From NCBI GenBank assembly GCA_947377285.1, contig CANCFT010000014.1, positions 32,585 to 96,584 of the forward strand: a stretch of 64,000 nt of DNA, written 5' to 3'. Positions 51,769-61,133 of this stretch are shown piece after piece. The notes beneath the pieces were generated by a model. It made no database searches, was not told the DNA's origin, and saw nothing but the letters and a program-made list of their open reading frames with translations. Both the position numbers and the translations under genes were made by a program. The stretch comes from Bacteriovoracaceae bacterium (lineage in GTDB: Bacteria > Bdellovibrionota > Bacteriovoracia > Bacteriovoracales > Bacteriovoracaceae). Each line of letters opens with the position of its first letter. Within the stretch, counting starts at the first letter, position 1.

Positions 51769-52026
51769 TTGATCGGGTATCAATTCATCAACTAATAAAT
51801 CAATTTTAAATTTTTTACCACATTGTTTAATTAAATGAATTACTTCGTGACGTAAAAGACTATCACCCTTTAATTCTATGTCCCTATACTGAGTATGCGG
51901 TTCATAGGGAAGGGTTGAGTAAAAGCATAAACCATCATTGGCTTCTAGCTGAAAATAAAAAAACGCAGAGTCTTCTTTATTAAGACGAATAATAAAATGA
52001 AAAAGCTGACTAGAGTAATCGGTCAT
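51754..52026 (-). CDS. Small protein of unknown function (DUF4911-like?)
   Basis: 90 residues starting at the ATG preceded by GGAAGGA. The strand-helix pattern FFYFQLEANDGLCFYSTLP followed by a C-terminal helix (LRHEVIHLIKQCGKKFKI) recalls the small DUF4911 family, but I am not sure. Cytosolic, no signal. Divergent from the lipoprotein-LysM-topA operon. Confidence 0.55.
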   Translation of the reverse strand: MTDYSSQLFHFIIRLNKEDSAFFYFQLEANDGLCFYSTLPYEPHTQYRDIELKGDSLLRHEVIHLIKQCGKKFKIDLLVDELIPDQKNQK

Positions 52027-52043
52027 ATGTCCTTCCAATTCCG

Positions 52044-52071
52044 TTGACTTGTATCTGAACTGATTTAGAAT
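52044..52071 (+). promoter_or_regulatory. Sigma70-type promoter of the lipoprotein-LysM-topA operon
   Basis: TTGACT (52044-52049), 16 bases, TAGAAT (52066-52071), about 40 bases of leader before the GTG at 52119. Confidence 0.55.
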
Positions 52072-52118
52072 AAACTTAAGTTATCGCTTTCACATTTACA
52101 AGTCATGGAGGACAAAAA

Positions 52119-52925
52119 GTGAAAAGGAAATATGCCATGAAGGCTCTTCTTGCGTTGCTCTTATTGAGCAATTCCTTGATTTTCACTTCTTGTTCATCAA
52201 TGTGGCTTCGAAGAGGCCAAACAGTAGATTCTGTCCAAAAAGGTGAAGGTGCACCGCCACCGACAACTGTTCCGAAAGAACAATATGACGAACTTGCCAG
52301 AAAATATCAAGAGCTATTGAACCTATCAAAAAATCAAGCAACTAAAGTTGAAGCTCCGATTGCGGCCGTTGAGAGTAAAATCCAAGAGGCAAATTCGCAA
52401 ACAAAGCCTGAAGTAGGTGCAAAGACCTCTATTGACCCATCTGAATTAGTAAATAGAATCGATAAGGCCATACCAGATACAGCATCTCTAGATACTGTTG
52501 ATGCCTTGAAGACAGATAAAAATGAAATTGCTGATAAAGGCCCACCAATTCCTACCAGTATGGGAGTTGAGCACGTAAATAATACGGACGAAATTGATGA
52601 ACAAATTGTAAAATTGCATGAAGTTTCTGATCTCGTAAAAGCGAATAAATTTGATGCAGGTTTGAAACTTTTGAAAGAATTAGAAAATTCAGAAACCAAA
52701 CAAATAGTTGTCAGAGCAAAAATGATGCTGGGAGATTTATTATTTAATCAAGGGGAGTATGACCTTGCTTCTCAAGTCTATGAAGAAGTTATTAAAAAAT
52801 ATGCCTTTTCTGGTTTTGTCTTAAAGGCACTTGGAAAACTTGTTACTTGCAATGAAAAATTAAAACAACCTGAAAAGCAAGCAAAGTATTATTCTTTGTT
52901 GCATGATTTTTTTGAGGCCAGTTAA
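52119..52925 (+). CDS. TPR lipoprotein
   Basis: GTG start with GGAGG at 7 bases. The lipoprotein signal ends IFTSC (Cys25). A proline/lysine-rich and coiled linker (about 35-165) precedes TPR-like helices (about 170-265, IVKLHEVSDLVKANKFDAGL, ARKMLG-type pair, YDLASQVYEEVIKKYAF). This recalls CpoB/YbgF and BamD-like tetratricopeptide lipoproteins, but the linker differs and it is not near tolB. Two bases separate it from the LysM gene, so they probably work together on peptidoglycan or the outer membrane. Confidence 0.8.
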   Translation: MKRKYAMKALLALLLLSNSLIFTSCSSMWLRRGQTVDSVQKGEGAPPPTTVPKEQYDELARKYQELLNLSKNQATKVEAPIAAVESKIQEANSQTKPEVGAKTSIDPSELVNRIDKAIPDTASLDTVDALKTDKNEIADKGPPIPTSMGVEHVNNTDEIDEQIVKLHEVSDLVKANKFDAGLKLLKELENSETKQIVVRAKMMLGDLLFNQGEYDLASQVYEEVIKKYAFSGFVLKALGKLVTCNEKLKQPEKQAKYYSLLHDFFEAS

Positions 52926-52927
52926 AT

Positions 52928-55144
52928 TTGAATAAATATTTCTTTTTAGCCATATTATCTAGCTTGTTAACTCTTCAATCGAAGGCCCAGGATGCAGTTG
53001 CCCCTGACTTGGAAGAAGTTAATGTTTATGAGTCACTTAAAACGACGGGAGATGCTCCCGCAGTCATGCCAGTAAAGTCTGAAGCTGCCGCAAGCAAATC
53101 AGCTTCATTAGAAGAGCAAGATGACTTACAATCTCTAAAAGAAGATATTGGTGAAGTTGTTTTTGAAAAAGATAAGAAAAAACCAACTCCAGAAGTATTG
53201 GAAGTCAAAGAAACTAAATCTAAAAAGACTGCAAATTCTTCAACAATAGACTCTGCAAATATGGAACAACCGACTGAAGTCAGTAAGCCTAATCCTGAAA
53301 TATCTATCTCTAGGTCGAAAAAAGCGGAAAATCAAAGTAACTTAGAAGAAAAAGCAGAAATTATCACTGATAAAGATCTTAGCTTTGATGTTGGAAATGA
53401 AGAGAAAAAGTTACTTGAACTTTCTAAATACGTCCAAAAAAAAATAACTGGTAAAGAGTGGGATGATATTTCTGCTAAAGCAAAAATAGAAAAGTATGAA
53501 GTTCAAAGAGGTGAATATCTTTGGATGATTTCAAAAAAATTATTTGGTTCTGGATTTTATTATTCAAAAATATGGGCTTTAAATCCACAAATAGCGAATC
53601 CTCATGAAATAGAGCCAGGAACGGTTTTAGCTTTTGATACTGGAGACTCAGATTCACTTCCCAATGTAAAAGTGGGAGAATTTAGTGATGATGATGTTAT
53701 CACTGGAAAATATTCATCTGGAAGCAATAGTGGAAGCAATAGCAATCCTCCTGGTTGGATAAAAGAACGTAAAAAACTCTTGGATCAAGGAGTTTATTTT
53801 CAATTTGCTTCAGAAGAAACGTATGATGATCTTGAAAGATTAGAAAAAGAACAAAAAAATATTGAGTATGAAAAATACGATCCACCTATTTCTGATATTG
53901 CAATTAAAGAGCCTACTGATCAGTATGATGAAACTGGTTTTGATAAAAGTTCAAAAATTATTTTTAATTATAAAGAAGGTTTTTTTCTTAACAGCTTTGT
54001 CACAACAAACGTCATCCAAGATTTAGGTGAGATCAAATCGACCCCTAAAGAATCAATATTTATTCATAGATTTGATACAATTTACGTAAGTTTTGATAAA
54101 TCAGCTAAAGTAAAACCCGGAGACTTATTTTCAGTTTATTCTGCCGGTGGCGAAATTAAAAATCCAATATCGGACAGATCTGGGTTTGTTTATACAACAA
54201 CAGCGCAAATAAAAGTTGGGCGAAAAATTGACGATGTTTGGGAATGCACAGTCGTCGAACAGTCCGGAGTCGTTCAACGAAAAGACCGAATTACAGTTTA
54301 TACGCCAAAAATAGGTAAACTTGCTCGAACATATAGTAAGCGTAGTGTCGAAGCCGCGATTATTGGAAGTTATCGAGAATCTCTGTCTGGGATTACAAAT
54401 GGCGATGTCGTCTACTTAGATAGAGGTCGTGCTGATGGGGTTGAGTTAGGAAATGTCTTCGAAGTTTATTCATTTATTGACCGAGGTACAGGTAAAAAAA
54501 TCTCGTCGACTCCAACTTATATTTCGGGTGAACTATCTGTTATAAATATAACTGATAATTTTGCAACAGCATTAGTTCTTAAATCTTCAAGTGAAATTCA
54601 ATTGGGAAGTATCGCAATTACTAAGACCCAAGAAGAAGCTGCTAGATCAGCTCGGTTAAAAAATCAAGATAGGTTAAAAGATGTTAAAAAAATGGAAGGT
54701 AAGGCCCTTGATGAATTAGATATTGAGCTAAATCTTGATGACGTAAGTCAAGACATTCTCAATAAAGCAGATAAAATTCAATTAACTGAAGATGAGCTCG
54801 AGGAGTTAGAGCGTCAGGAGAGAGATAAATCTGTAATCAAAGACTCAGAACGCGATGTGAAAGAATTAGATCGACTAGAAAACGAAATTCAAGATACCGA
54901 AAAATCTCTTAATGAATCAAAAGTGGATGAAGATAAATTCTTAGAGCAATCAAGTCTTGAAGAACATGAAAAGAAGGCAAAACCTGCTGATCCGAACGCT
55001 TTTGAATCAATTAATGAAATTGAAAAAGATATTGGTAAAAAATACTTAGATGAAGATATTAACAATAAAGAAAATCCATACGGACTCACCGAATTTGACC
55101 TTGAAGAAGTAGATGAGTTGTTGAATACTGGACCCAAAAAATAG
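52928..55144 (+). CDS. Long acidic exported LysM protein
   Basis: 738 residues starting at TTG, with a signal peptide (FFLAILSSLLTLQSKAQ). A Glu/Lys/Ser-rich region (20-185) leads to one LysM domain (190-236, YEVQRGEYLWMISKKLFG with NPHEIEPGTVLAF). The middle (about 330-590) contains repeated beta modules, including DTIYVSFDKSAKVKPGDLFS and NGDVVYLDRGRADGVELGN, which look like FlgT/SH3-type barrels. The C-terminal 130 residues are highly acidic and coiled. Likely a peptidoglycan-bound structural factor, co-transcribed with the TPR lipoprotein and topA. Confidence 0.8.
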   Translation: MNKYFFLAILSSLLTLQSKAQDAVAPDLEEVNVYESLKTTGDAPAVMPVKSEAAASKSASLEEQDDLQSLKEDIGEVVFEKDKKKPTPEVLEVKETKSKKTANSSTIDSANMEQPTEVSKPNPEISISRSKKAENQSNLEEKAEIITDKDLSFDVGNEEKKLLELSKYVQKKITGKEWDDISAKAKIEKYEVQRGEYLWMISKKLFGSGFYYSKIWALNPQIANPHEIEPGTVLAFDTGDSDSLPNVKVGEFSDDDVITGKYSSGSNSGSNSNPPGWIKERKKLLDQGVYFQFASEETYDDLERLEKEQKNIEYEKYDPPISDIAIKEPTDQYDETGFDKSSKIIFNYKEGFFLNSFVTTNVIQDLGEIKSTPKESIFIHRFDTIYVSFDKSAKVKPGDLFSVYSAGGEIKNPISDRSGFVYTTTAQIKVGRKIDDVWECTVVEQSGVVQRKDRITVYTPKIGKLARTYSKRSVEAAIIGSYRESLSGITNGDVVYLDRGRADGVELGNVFEVYSFIDRGTGKKISSTPTYISGELSVINITDNFATALVLKSSSEIQLGSIAITKTQEEAARSARLKNQDRLKDVKKMEGKALDELDIELNLDDVSQDILNKADKIQLTEDELEELERQERDKSVIKDSERDVKELDRLENEIQDTEKSLNESKVDEDKFLEQSSLEEHEKKAKPADPNAFESINEIEKDIGKKYLDEDINNKENPYGLTEFDLEEVDELLNTGPKK

Positions 55145-55169
55145 TTTTTAAATTTATAAGGTAAAAAAT

Positions 55170-57716
55170 ATGTGCGCTAAAGCTGTTGTTAAAAAATCGG
55201 CCGCTAAAAAGTCTGCAGTTGTTAAAACTGAAGTGTCTGTTAAGGCTTCCTCTAAAACAAAAGTAACTAAAAAAGCAGTGGGCAAAACGGCCGTCAAAAT
55301 GCCTTCTAAGTTCTCAGCAAAAGCAAAGAAATCCTTAGGTGTTGTCGTTGAAGAAGAAGTTGTTTCTTCTGCGAGTCTTGGAAAATACGATTTAGTGGTC
55401 GTAGAATCACCTTCAAAAGCAAAAACGATAAAAAAATATTTAGGACGCGGATACCAAGTTGTTGCTTCCAATGGTCATATAAAAGATTTACCTAAGTCTA
55501 AGCTTGGAGTGGATGTTAAAGATGATTTCGCTCTAGATTTGGTACCAATTACTGGAAAAAAAGATAAAATAGAAAGAATCCAAGAACTTGCTCGCCACGC
55601 CAATCATATTTATCTAGCTCCCGATATGGACCGTGAAGGAGAAGCTATTGCGTTTCATTTGGCCGAAGAAATTGGGAAAAAGAAAAATATTCATCGAGTC
55701 GTTTTTAATGCAGTTACAAAAACTGCAGTTAAGTTTGCCATAGATAATCCCACTCAGCTCAATCAACCAATGTATGATTCTCAAAAAACAAGAAGAGTCC
55801 TTGATCGACTTGTTGGGTATAAAATATCTCCCATTCTTTGGGATAAAGTTCAACGTGGTATTTCTGCAGGGAGAGTACAATCGGTTGCTTTACGAGTTAT
55901 TGTTGATCGAGAAGATTTGGTAAAAGCTTTTAAGCCAGAGAAATGGTTTTCAATTCAAGGTGAATTAGAGAAAAAAAATATTAGTTTTGAAGTTCGTTAC
56001 TACGGTGAGGAAGCAAATAAAAAAACTGAGCTAGATGGTCCAACAGCGGAGAAGCTTTCTCGAAGTATACTTTCAGACATTAAAGGTAAAACTTTAAAGG
56101 CTATTGAAGTAAAAAAGAAAGAGCGCAAACAAAATCCAACGGCACCATTTACAACATCTAAGCTTCAACAGGAAGCAGCTAATAAATTGGGTTTTACAGC
56201 TAAAAAAACAATGATGATTGCTCAAATGCTCTATGAAGGGGTCCAACTAAGAGACCACGGATTGCAAGGTTTAATTACTTATATGAGAACAGATTCAGTA
56301 AGAACTGAACCAGAAGCAATGAAGGCATTGAGAGAATTCATCCCTAAAAAATATGGTAAAGATTTTCTTTCTGCTGAAGAAATTACTTATAAGAAAAAAG
56401 GAACAAGTAAGGTTCAAGATGCCCATGAGGCCATTAGACCTACTTCATTTGAATTTACACCCGAAGAAGTTCGAGGAGATTTAGATCCTGATCAACAAAA
56501 ACTTTATGAAATGATTTGGAATAAATTTATTTCATCTCAGATGTCTCCGGCCGTAATAGATCAAACCTCTGTGACTTTTGAATCAGGTGGACATTTTTTC
56601 AAATCAAATGGATCAATTGTAAAATTCCCAGGATTCAGAACTGTCTATTTAGATTCACTTGCAGAAAAACAAAGTCGAAAAGAAGTAGATTCAGAAGATG
56701 TTGAAGAATCTAAGTCTGGTCTTTTACCTGAAATCAGTGAAGGAGAGATTTTTACTCCTAAAAAAATGATTGATATGGAAGAACATTGGACTTCTCCACC
56801 ACCAAGGTTTAATGAAGCTAGTTTAGTAAAAGCATTAGAAGAGGATGGAATTGGAAGACCTTCTACCTACGCTGCTATTATTTCTAATATTCAAGACCGG
56901 GGATATGTTGAAAAAACAGAAAACCGATTTGTTCCTACTGAGCTTGGAACTGTCGTTTGTAAAATGTTAGTAGAGAGTTTCCCTGATGTTATGGATATTG
57001 AATTCACCGCCAAAGTTGAAGAGCTATTGGATAAAATTGAAGAGGGTGATATTAGTTGGAAAAAAGTTTTACGAGAGTTCTGGAAAGGCTTCGAACTTAC
57101 TTTAGAAAAAGCCAAAGAAGAGATGAAAAATCTCAAAAAACAATCTATTCCAACAGGGGTTCATTGCCGAAAATGTGCAGATGGTGAGTACCAAATTAAA
57201 TGGGGAAAAAATGGTCAGTTTTTTGCCTGCTCGAATTATCCAGACTGTAATTCAACTGAGGATTTTAAAAAATCTCTCGATGGTGAATACACTATTGTCG
57301 ATAAAGTCTTTGCTAATGATCCTTGCCCGACTTGTGGTAAACGAATGGCCATTAAAAAAGGCAAATATGGCAAGTTTTTAGCTTGTGAAGAATATCCAAC
57401 ATGCGCAACAACGTTACCATTTACTCTGGATGTTCACTGTCCTGAATGTAAAGTTGGAAAATTTGCGGAAAAGAAAAGTCGATATGGTAAATTCTTTTAT
57501 GGATGTTCCACATATCCGACTTGTTCGAATGCAATGTGGACTAAGCCATTTCCATTTGCATGCGTTGGATGCGGTTATGCCATAATGGGTGAAAAATTTA
57601 CTAAAAAGTTAGGTAAACAATTAGAATGCCCAAAATGTCGACACCGAGTTGATATGTCCGATACACCATTTCATGTGGAAGAAGACAAAGTCGAATTTAT
57701 AGAAGAAGGGGCATAG
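55170..57716 (+). CDS. topA: DNA topoisomerase I with lysine-rich N-terminal extension
   Basis: A type IA topoisomerase that relaxes negative supercoils. The TOPRIM domain begins LVVVESPSKAKTIKKYLG with PDMDREGEAIAFHLAEE. The catalytic tyrosine is in GLITYMRTDSVR, and RFNEASLVKALEEDGIGRPST is the conserved block. Four C-terminal zinc-ribbon units follow (CRKC..C..C, CPTCGK, CPECKV, CVGCGY). Residues 1-69 are an unusual extension with 17 lysines in the first 54 residues and many Ala/Val/Ser/Thr, like an H1 tail. AAGG sits 8 bases before the ATG and no other Met fits better, so the extension appears real. Confidence 0.96.
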   Translation: MCAKAVVKKSAAKKSAVVKTEVSVKASSKTKVTKKAVGKTAVKMPSKFSAKAKKSLGVVVEEEVVSSASLGKYDLVVVESPSKAKTIKKYLGRGYQVVASNGHIKDLPKSKLGVDVKDDFALDLVPITGKKDKIERIQELARHANHIYLAPDMDREGEAIAFHLAEEIGKKKNIHRVVFNAVTKTAVKFAIDNPTQLNQPMYDSQKTRRVLDRLVGYKISPILWDKVQRGISAGRVQSVALRVIVDREDLVKAFKPEKWFSIQGELEKKNISFEVRYYGEEANKKTELDGPTAEKLSRSILSDIKGKTLKAIEVKKKERKQNPTAPFTTSKLQQEAANKLGFTAKKTMMIAQMLYEGVQLRDHGLQGLITYMRTDSVRTEPEAMKALREFIPKKYGKDFLSAEEITYKKKGTSKVQDAHEAIRPTSFEFTPEEVRGDLDPDQQKLYEMIWNKFISSQMSPAVIDQTSVTFESGGHFFKSNGSIVKFPGFRTVYLDSLAEKQSRKEVDSEDVEESKSGLLPEISEGEIFTPKKMIDMEEHWTSPPPRFNEASLVKALEEDGIGRPSTYAAIISNIQDRGYVEKTENRFVPTELGTVVCKMLVESFPDVMDIEFTAKVEELLDKIEEGDISWKKVLREFWKGFELTLEKAKEEMKNLKKQSIPTGVHCRKCADGEYQIKWGKNGQFFACSNYPDCNSTEDFKKSLDGEYTIVDKVFANDPCPTCGKRMAIKKGKYGKFLACEEYPTCATTLPFTLDVHCPECKVGKFAEKKSRYGKFFYGCSTYPTCSNAMWTKPFPFACVGCGYAIMGEKFTKKLGKQLECPKCRHRVDMSDTPFHVEEDKVEFIEEGA

Positions 57717-57733
57717 TCTAATTAGTAAACGAT

Positions 57734-58309
57734 TTATTTTGCAGAAATTTCTATAGTAATGTCAGCATCTTGTTGGCAAACTAATAAATCAGCACTGGCA
57801 ATGCAATCAAAATCACTACTATTCAACGATGTAGAAAGCGAAGTTCCTTCTAAGTTAGAAATCTTTAATTTTTTTAATAAATTGATTCCAGATTTCTTCA
57901 TGCTTTCAGCGTAAAGGCTTTCATAATCAGAGGCTTTAACCTTAATACTTTTAAGATGACCTAAGAGAGATTTTTTTATTTCTGCATCAACGATTCCATC
58001 AATTCGGTCAAGAGTATTTGATATTCGAACACTTTTTTTCCCAGAAACTTCAATGAATTTTGTATTTGTCGTTTCCTTTTTATTGATATCTTGAGTAGCA
58101 CTATAATTTTGATCACCTGCCATTGCTTCAATTGTTACTGTGCCAGTAACAACAGAATTGACTTGTTCAAAACGAGTGGAAGATATTTTTTTAAGAGTCG
58201 TTGTTTCGTGAAGCTTACTCGTTACACTTATACTTTCATTCGCAAATGAATGAAATGAAAAAGAGATCATAAGTAAAGCTAGTGCAAATGTATTAATTTT
58301 CAAATTCAT
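57734..58309 (-). CDS. Exported protein of unknown function
   Basis: 191 residues with a signal peptide (MNLKINTFALALLMISFSFHSFA). The mature protein is beta-rich with many Thr/Ser/Lys (VVTGTVTIEAMAGDQNYSAT) and ends with a probable disulfide pair (FDCIASADLLVCQQD). ATG 58309 is chosen, with GGGGT upstream; ATG 58321 is possible. No family recognised. Confidence 0.65.
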   Translation of the reverse strand: MNLKINTFALALLMISFSFHSFANESISVTSKLHETTTLKKISSTRFEQVNSVVTGTVTIEAMAGDQNYSATQDINKKETTNTKFIEVSGKKSVRISNTLDRIDGIVDAEIKKSLLGHLKSIKVKASDYESLYAESMKKSGINLLKKLKISNLEGTSLSTSLNSSDFDCIASADLLVCQQDADITIEISAK

Positions 58310-58402
58310 TAGAAACCCCATTTAAATTATAAAATGTTTCTATGTCGAGGATAATTGATTATCAAGGGAGTCTGAAAAAAATACTGATAGTGTTAAGAAA
58401 AA

Positions 58403-59374
58403 CTATTTAAGAGGTGAACATTCAAGGGAGACTAATTTTGTTTTTGTTTCAAAAAGACATGATTCAAAAAAATTAAGTGTTTCATTAATTCGTTTTAGAG
58501 TTGTTTCTCGATTTTCTTTTAATTCCAAAAGAAAAGGCATTGTAATTTCACCTAAGGAGAGAGGAGGTAATTGAAGTCTTTGAGTACTATAATCGATTAT
58601 GGCCGCTATGACCTCTTCATTCCCAGTACTAAAAGGTTTAATGGCTAAAAACCATCTTCTCATGTCAGCTAAGTAGTTATATGGGGAGAGATCATCTGGT
58701 GCCGATCTATTTTCATACCTTGAGAGCATATCATTTAAGTCATTGAGCCAATTGCTTAATTCTTTTTTAACACTTGCTCCTTTATAAAAGTACATGTCTC
58801 CGGAGCTGAAATTTCTGTCATCACAAACTAATAAGTTTTTTAAAGTTAAAAGAGGGTAGCCTTCTTCACTTTTAAGATCATAATTTTTAATTAAGTCAAA
58901 AAATTTATCGTTTATTATTTTATCACTGCAGTTAAAAATTATTTTAGGATTAGTCTCACCATTGTTAGATCTTAATTTCCCATACTCATTTGAAATGTTG
59001 AAAAATCCCTTTGGATTGAAGAGATTTTTATGAAGCTTGGTGATATCTGAAAATTCAATAACAACAGAACTTAAGTCTAAAATAAATTTTTGACCATTGT
59101 TCCAAATGGTCCAGTCCTTGTTCTTGGAAAGAGTTGAATCTGTTTTATTTAATAAATCATTCTTAGAGGAGAAATATGAAGCTTTTCCTATGGCCTTTGG
59201 TATCTGGAATCCTTTAAGGTCAGCAACTTTGATTTTATAAGTTGTAAAATCCTTTGTGATTCTTTCATATCGATCTTGAAATTTGCATTCTTCTGAAAAG
59301 GGCTTTAATGGGTCACTACAGGCAAAAATATTTTGACCTAAAAGGAGTGTAAATAATATAATGCGAATTCTCAT
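58403..59374 (-). CDS. Exported Fic-like protein with a degenerate active site
   Basis: A signal peptide ends IFAC (Cys19), so it is secreted or a lipoprotein. The body follows the Fic fold: DITKLHKNLF (111-119), EYGKLRSNN where Fic proteins have G-x-[YF]-R, VKKELSNWLNDLNDML, and ADMRRWFLAIKPFSTGNEEV (236-255) then LQLPPLSL. The last aligns with the Fic loop HPFxxGNGR, with His replaced by Lys246, Gly by Glu253 and Arg by Glu254 or Val255. AMP transfer is therefore unlikely; a binding or structural role fits. Similarity is by eye and needs a profile test. Confidence 0.55.
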   Translation of the reverse strand: MRIRIILFTLLLGQNIFACSDPLKPFSEECKFQDRYERITKDFTTYKIKVADLKGFQIPKAIGKASYFSSKNDLLNKTDSTLSKNKDWTIWNNGQKFILDLSSVVIEFSDITKLHKNLFNPKGFFNISNEYGKLRSNNGETNPKIIFNCSDKIINDKFFDLIKNYDLKSEEGYPLLTLKNLLVCDDRNFSSGDMYFYKGASVKKELSNWLNDLNDMLSRYENRSAPDDLSPYNYLADMRRWFLAIKPFSTGNEEVIAAIIDYSTQRLQLPPLSLGEITMPFLLELKENRETTLKRINETLNFFESCLFETKTKLVSLECSPLK

Positions 59375-59478
59375 GGAGGGTTTATACCAAAAAATTGGCC
59401 ATCGTGAATAAAATAAGAAAAAATTATACTCAACAATAACTAAACGGAAATTTAAAAATCATTTCTAGGGGTAAGCCA

Positions 59479-60648
59479 CTGAAAGCAAAGGTCATCACTC
59501 GAACAGTACTAATTTTATCGATCGTGAGTTTTTTCGGAGATATCGCCAGTGAGCTCCTCTATCCAATAATGCCACTTTATTTAAAAAGTATCGGCATGGG
59601 TGCCCTTTTTATAGGTGTCCTTGAAGGGCTGGCCGATTTTATTGCAGGAATTTCTAAAAGTTACTTTGGAAAACTCTCAGATGTAAGTGGCAGAAGAATG
59701 CCTTTTGTTTGGTTTGGCTATGTGCTTTCGAGCCTTTCGAAAGCGGCCATTGGTGTATTTCCTAACCCTTTTTGGGTTTTATTTACACGTTCAGCAGATA
59801 GATTGGGAAAAGGGGTTAGAACGGCTTCAAGAGATGCAATGTTATCGGCCGAAGCAACCCCTGAAACTAAAGGTGCAGTTTTTGGTTTCCATCGTTCAAT
59901 GGATACCTTTGGCGCATTTTTAGGACCAATCCTAGCTCTTGTATTTCTTCATTATCATCCTGGCGAATTTAAAAAACTTTTTAGTTATGCACTAATACCT
60001 GCAATTTTCGTCATTGTTTCGCTTACATTTGTTAAAGAGAAAAAAATTGAAAAGAAAAAAGAATCAGGAAGTCTTTTTTGGAGCTCTTTGACCTATTGGA
60101 AAATAGCGACCATTGAATATAAAAGAGTCATTACGCTTGTTTTACTTTTTACTTTAATTAATTCGTCAGACATGTTTCTTTTACTTAAAGCCCGTGAAAG
60201 TGGATTGAGTGATGTTCAGACTATTTCATTGTATATATTTTATAATTTAATTTATGCTGTTAGCTCTTATCAGATGGGTATATTTTCAGATCGATTTGGT
60301 AAAAAAAGAGTCTTTCTTTTTGGATTAAGTTTTTTTGTTATTACATATGCTGGGATGTCTTTTAATTCTCGCATAGATATTTTTTACGTTCTCTTTTTCT
60401 TTTATGGACTATTTGCTGCAGCAACCGAAGGTATAACAAAAGCCTGGGTTAGTAATTTATGCCAAAAAGTTGACTTGGCAACTGCCTTAGGATTTCAATC
60501 GACGACTCAAAGTATTGCTTCAATGTTGGCAAGTCTAATGGCCGGAATGATTTGGTACTCGCTTGGAAGTTCATATGTTTTCTTATTAGCAAGTATCGTT
60601 ACAGTGATAATAATTATCTTCCTGATTCGTGAAAAGAGAATTGCCTAA
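59479..60648 (+). CDS. MFS transporter, probable CTG start
   Basis: A 12-helix major facilitator protein with the opening SFFGDIASELLYPIMPLYL and loop GKLSDVSGRRMPFVWFGY (MFS motif A). SADRLGKGVRTASRDAML is typical of the group annotated as tetracycline-resistance-like or unknown MFS. No ATG, GTG or TTG lies between the upstream stop (59437) and the GTG at 59524, which would cut into helix 1. The CTG at 59479 has AGGGG 7 bases upstream and restores a full first helix (KAKVITRTVLILSIV). The stop overlaps the GNAT gene by one base. Confidence 0.88.
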   Translation: MKAKVITRTVLILSIVSFFGDIASELLYPIMPLYLKSIGMGALFIGVLEGLADFIAGISKSYFGKLSDVSGRRMPFVWFGYVLSSLSKAAIGVFPNPFWVLFTRSADRLGKGVRTASRDAMLSAEATPETKGAVFGFHRSMDTFGAFLGPILALVFLHYHPGEFKKLFSYALIPAIFVIVSLTFVKEKKIEKKKESGSLFWSSLTYWKIATIEYKRVITLVLLFTLINSSDMFLLLKARESGLSDVQTISLYIFYNLIYAVSSYQMGIFSDRFGKKRVFLFGLSFFVITYAGMSFNSRIDIFYVLFFFYGLFAAATEGITKAWVSNLCQKVDLATALGFQSTTQSIASMLASLMAGMIWYSLGSSYVFLLASIVTVIIIIFLIREKRIA

Positions 60649-61133
60649 TGGAAAAAATTAAGTCGGCCACTCTCAAAGATATTCCTGAAATTCTTGCGTT
60701 CATTAAGGCATTGGCAGTCTATGAAAAACTTGAGTCAGAAGTCGTTGTGACTGAAGATTTGTTATTAAAATATCTATTTGGTGCAAGTCCATTTGCGGAA
60801 GTGATTTTTTATGAAATCGATTCAAAAAAAGTTGGTTTTGCTTTATATTTTATGAATTTTTCAACGTTTTTAGGTTTGCCTGGTATTCACCTAGAAGATT
60901 TATTTGTACTTCCTAAATACCGAGGAAGAGGAATTGGGAAGAAACTTTTATGCTATTTAGCCAATCTCACTGTTGAAAAAGGATATGGCCGCCTGGAATG
61001 GTCAGTTCTCGATTGGAATAAACCCTCAATTGATTTTTATCGATCTATTGGAGCTGTTCCTATGAATGAATGGACAGCTCAAAGATTGACAGGAAATTCA
61101 CTTAAAGTATTAGCAAATATTTTTAGCAAATGA
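60648..61133 (+). CDS. GNAT N-acetyltransferase (diamine/SSAT-like)
   Basis: 161 residues with the acetyl-CoA loop LPKYRGRGIGKKLL and the upstream strand HLEDLFVLP, then RLEWSVLDWNKPSIDFYRSIGA, as in spermidine/spermine- or diamine-type acetyltransferases. Substrate uncertain. Start overlaps the MFS stop (TAATG); the end overlaps the convergent methyltransferase by 24 bases. Confidence 0.88.
   Translation: MEKIKSATLKDIPEILAFIKALAVYEKLESEVVVTEDLLLKYLFGASPFAEVIFYEIDSKKVGFALYFMNFSTFLGLPGIHLEDLFVLPKYRGRGIGKKLLCYLANLTVEKGYGRLEWSVLDWNKPSIDFYRSIGAVPMNEWTAQRLTGNSLKVLANIFSK

Noticed and set aside
52119..52925. CpoB/YbgF as identity of the TPR lipoprotein
   Set aside because: It is lipidated, has a different linker and is not next to tol genes; only the TPR region is similar.
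59687..59923. Plus-strand frame inside the MFS gene
   Set aside because: Out-of-frame shadow of a clearly coding membrane protein.
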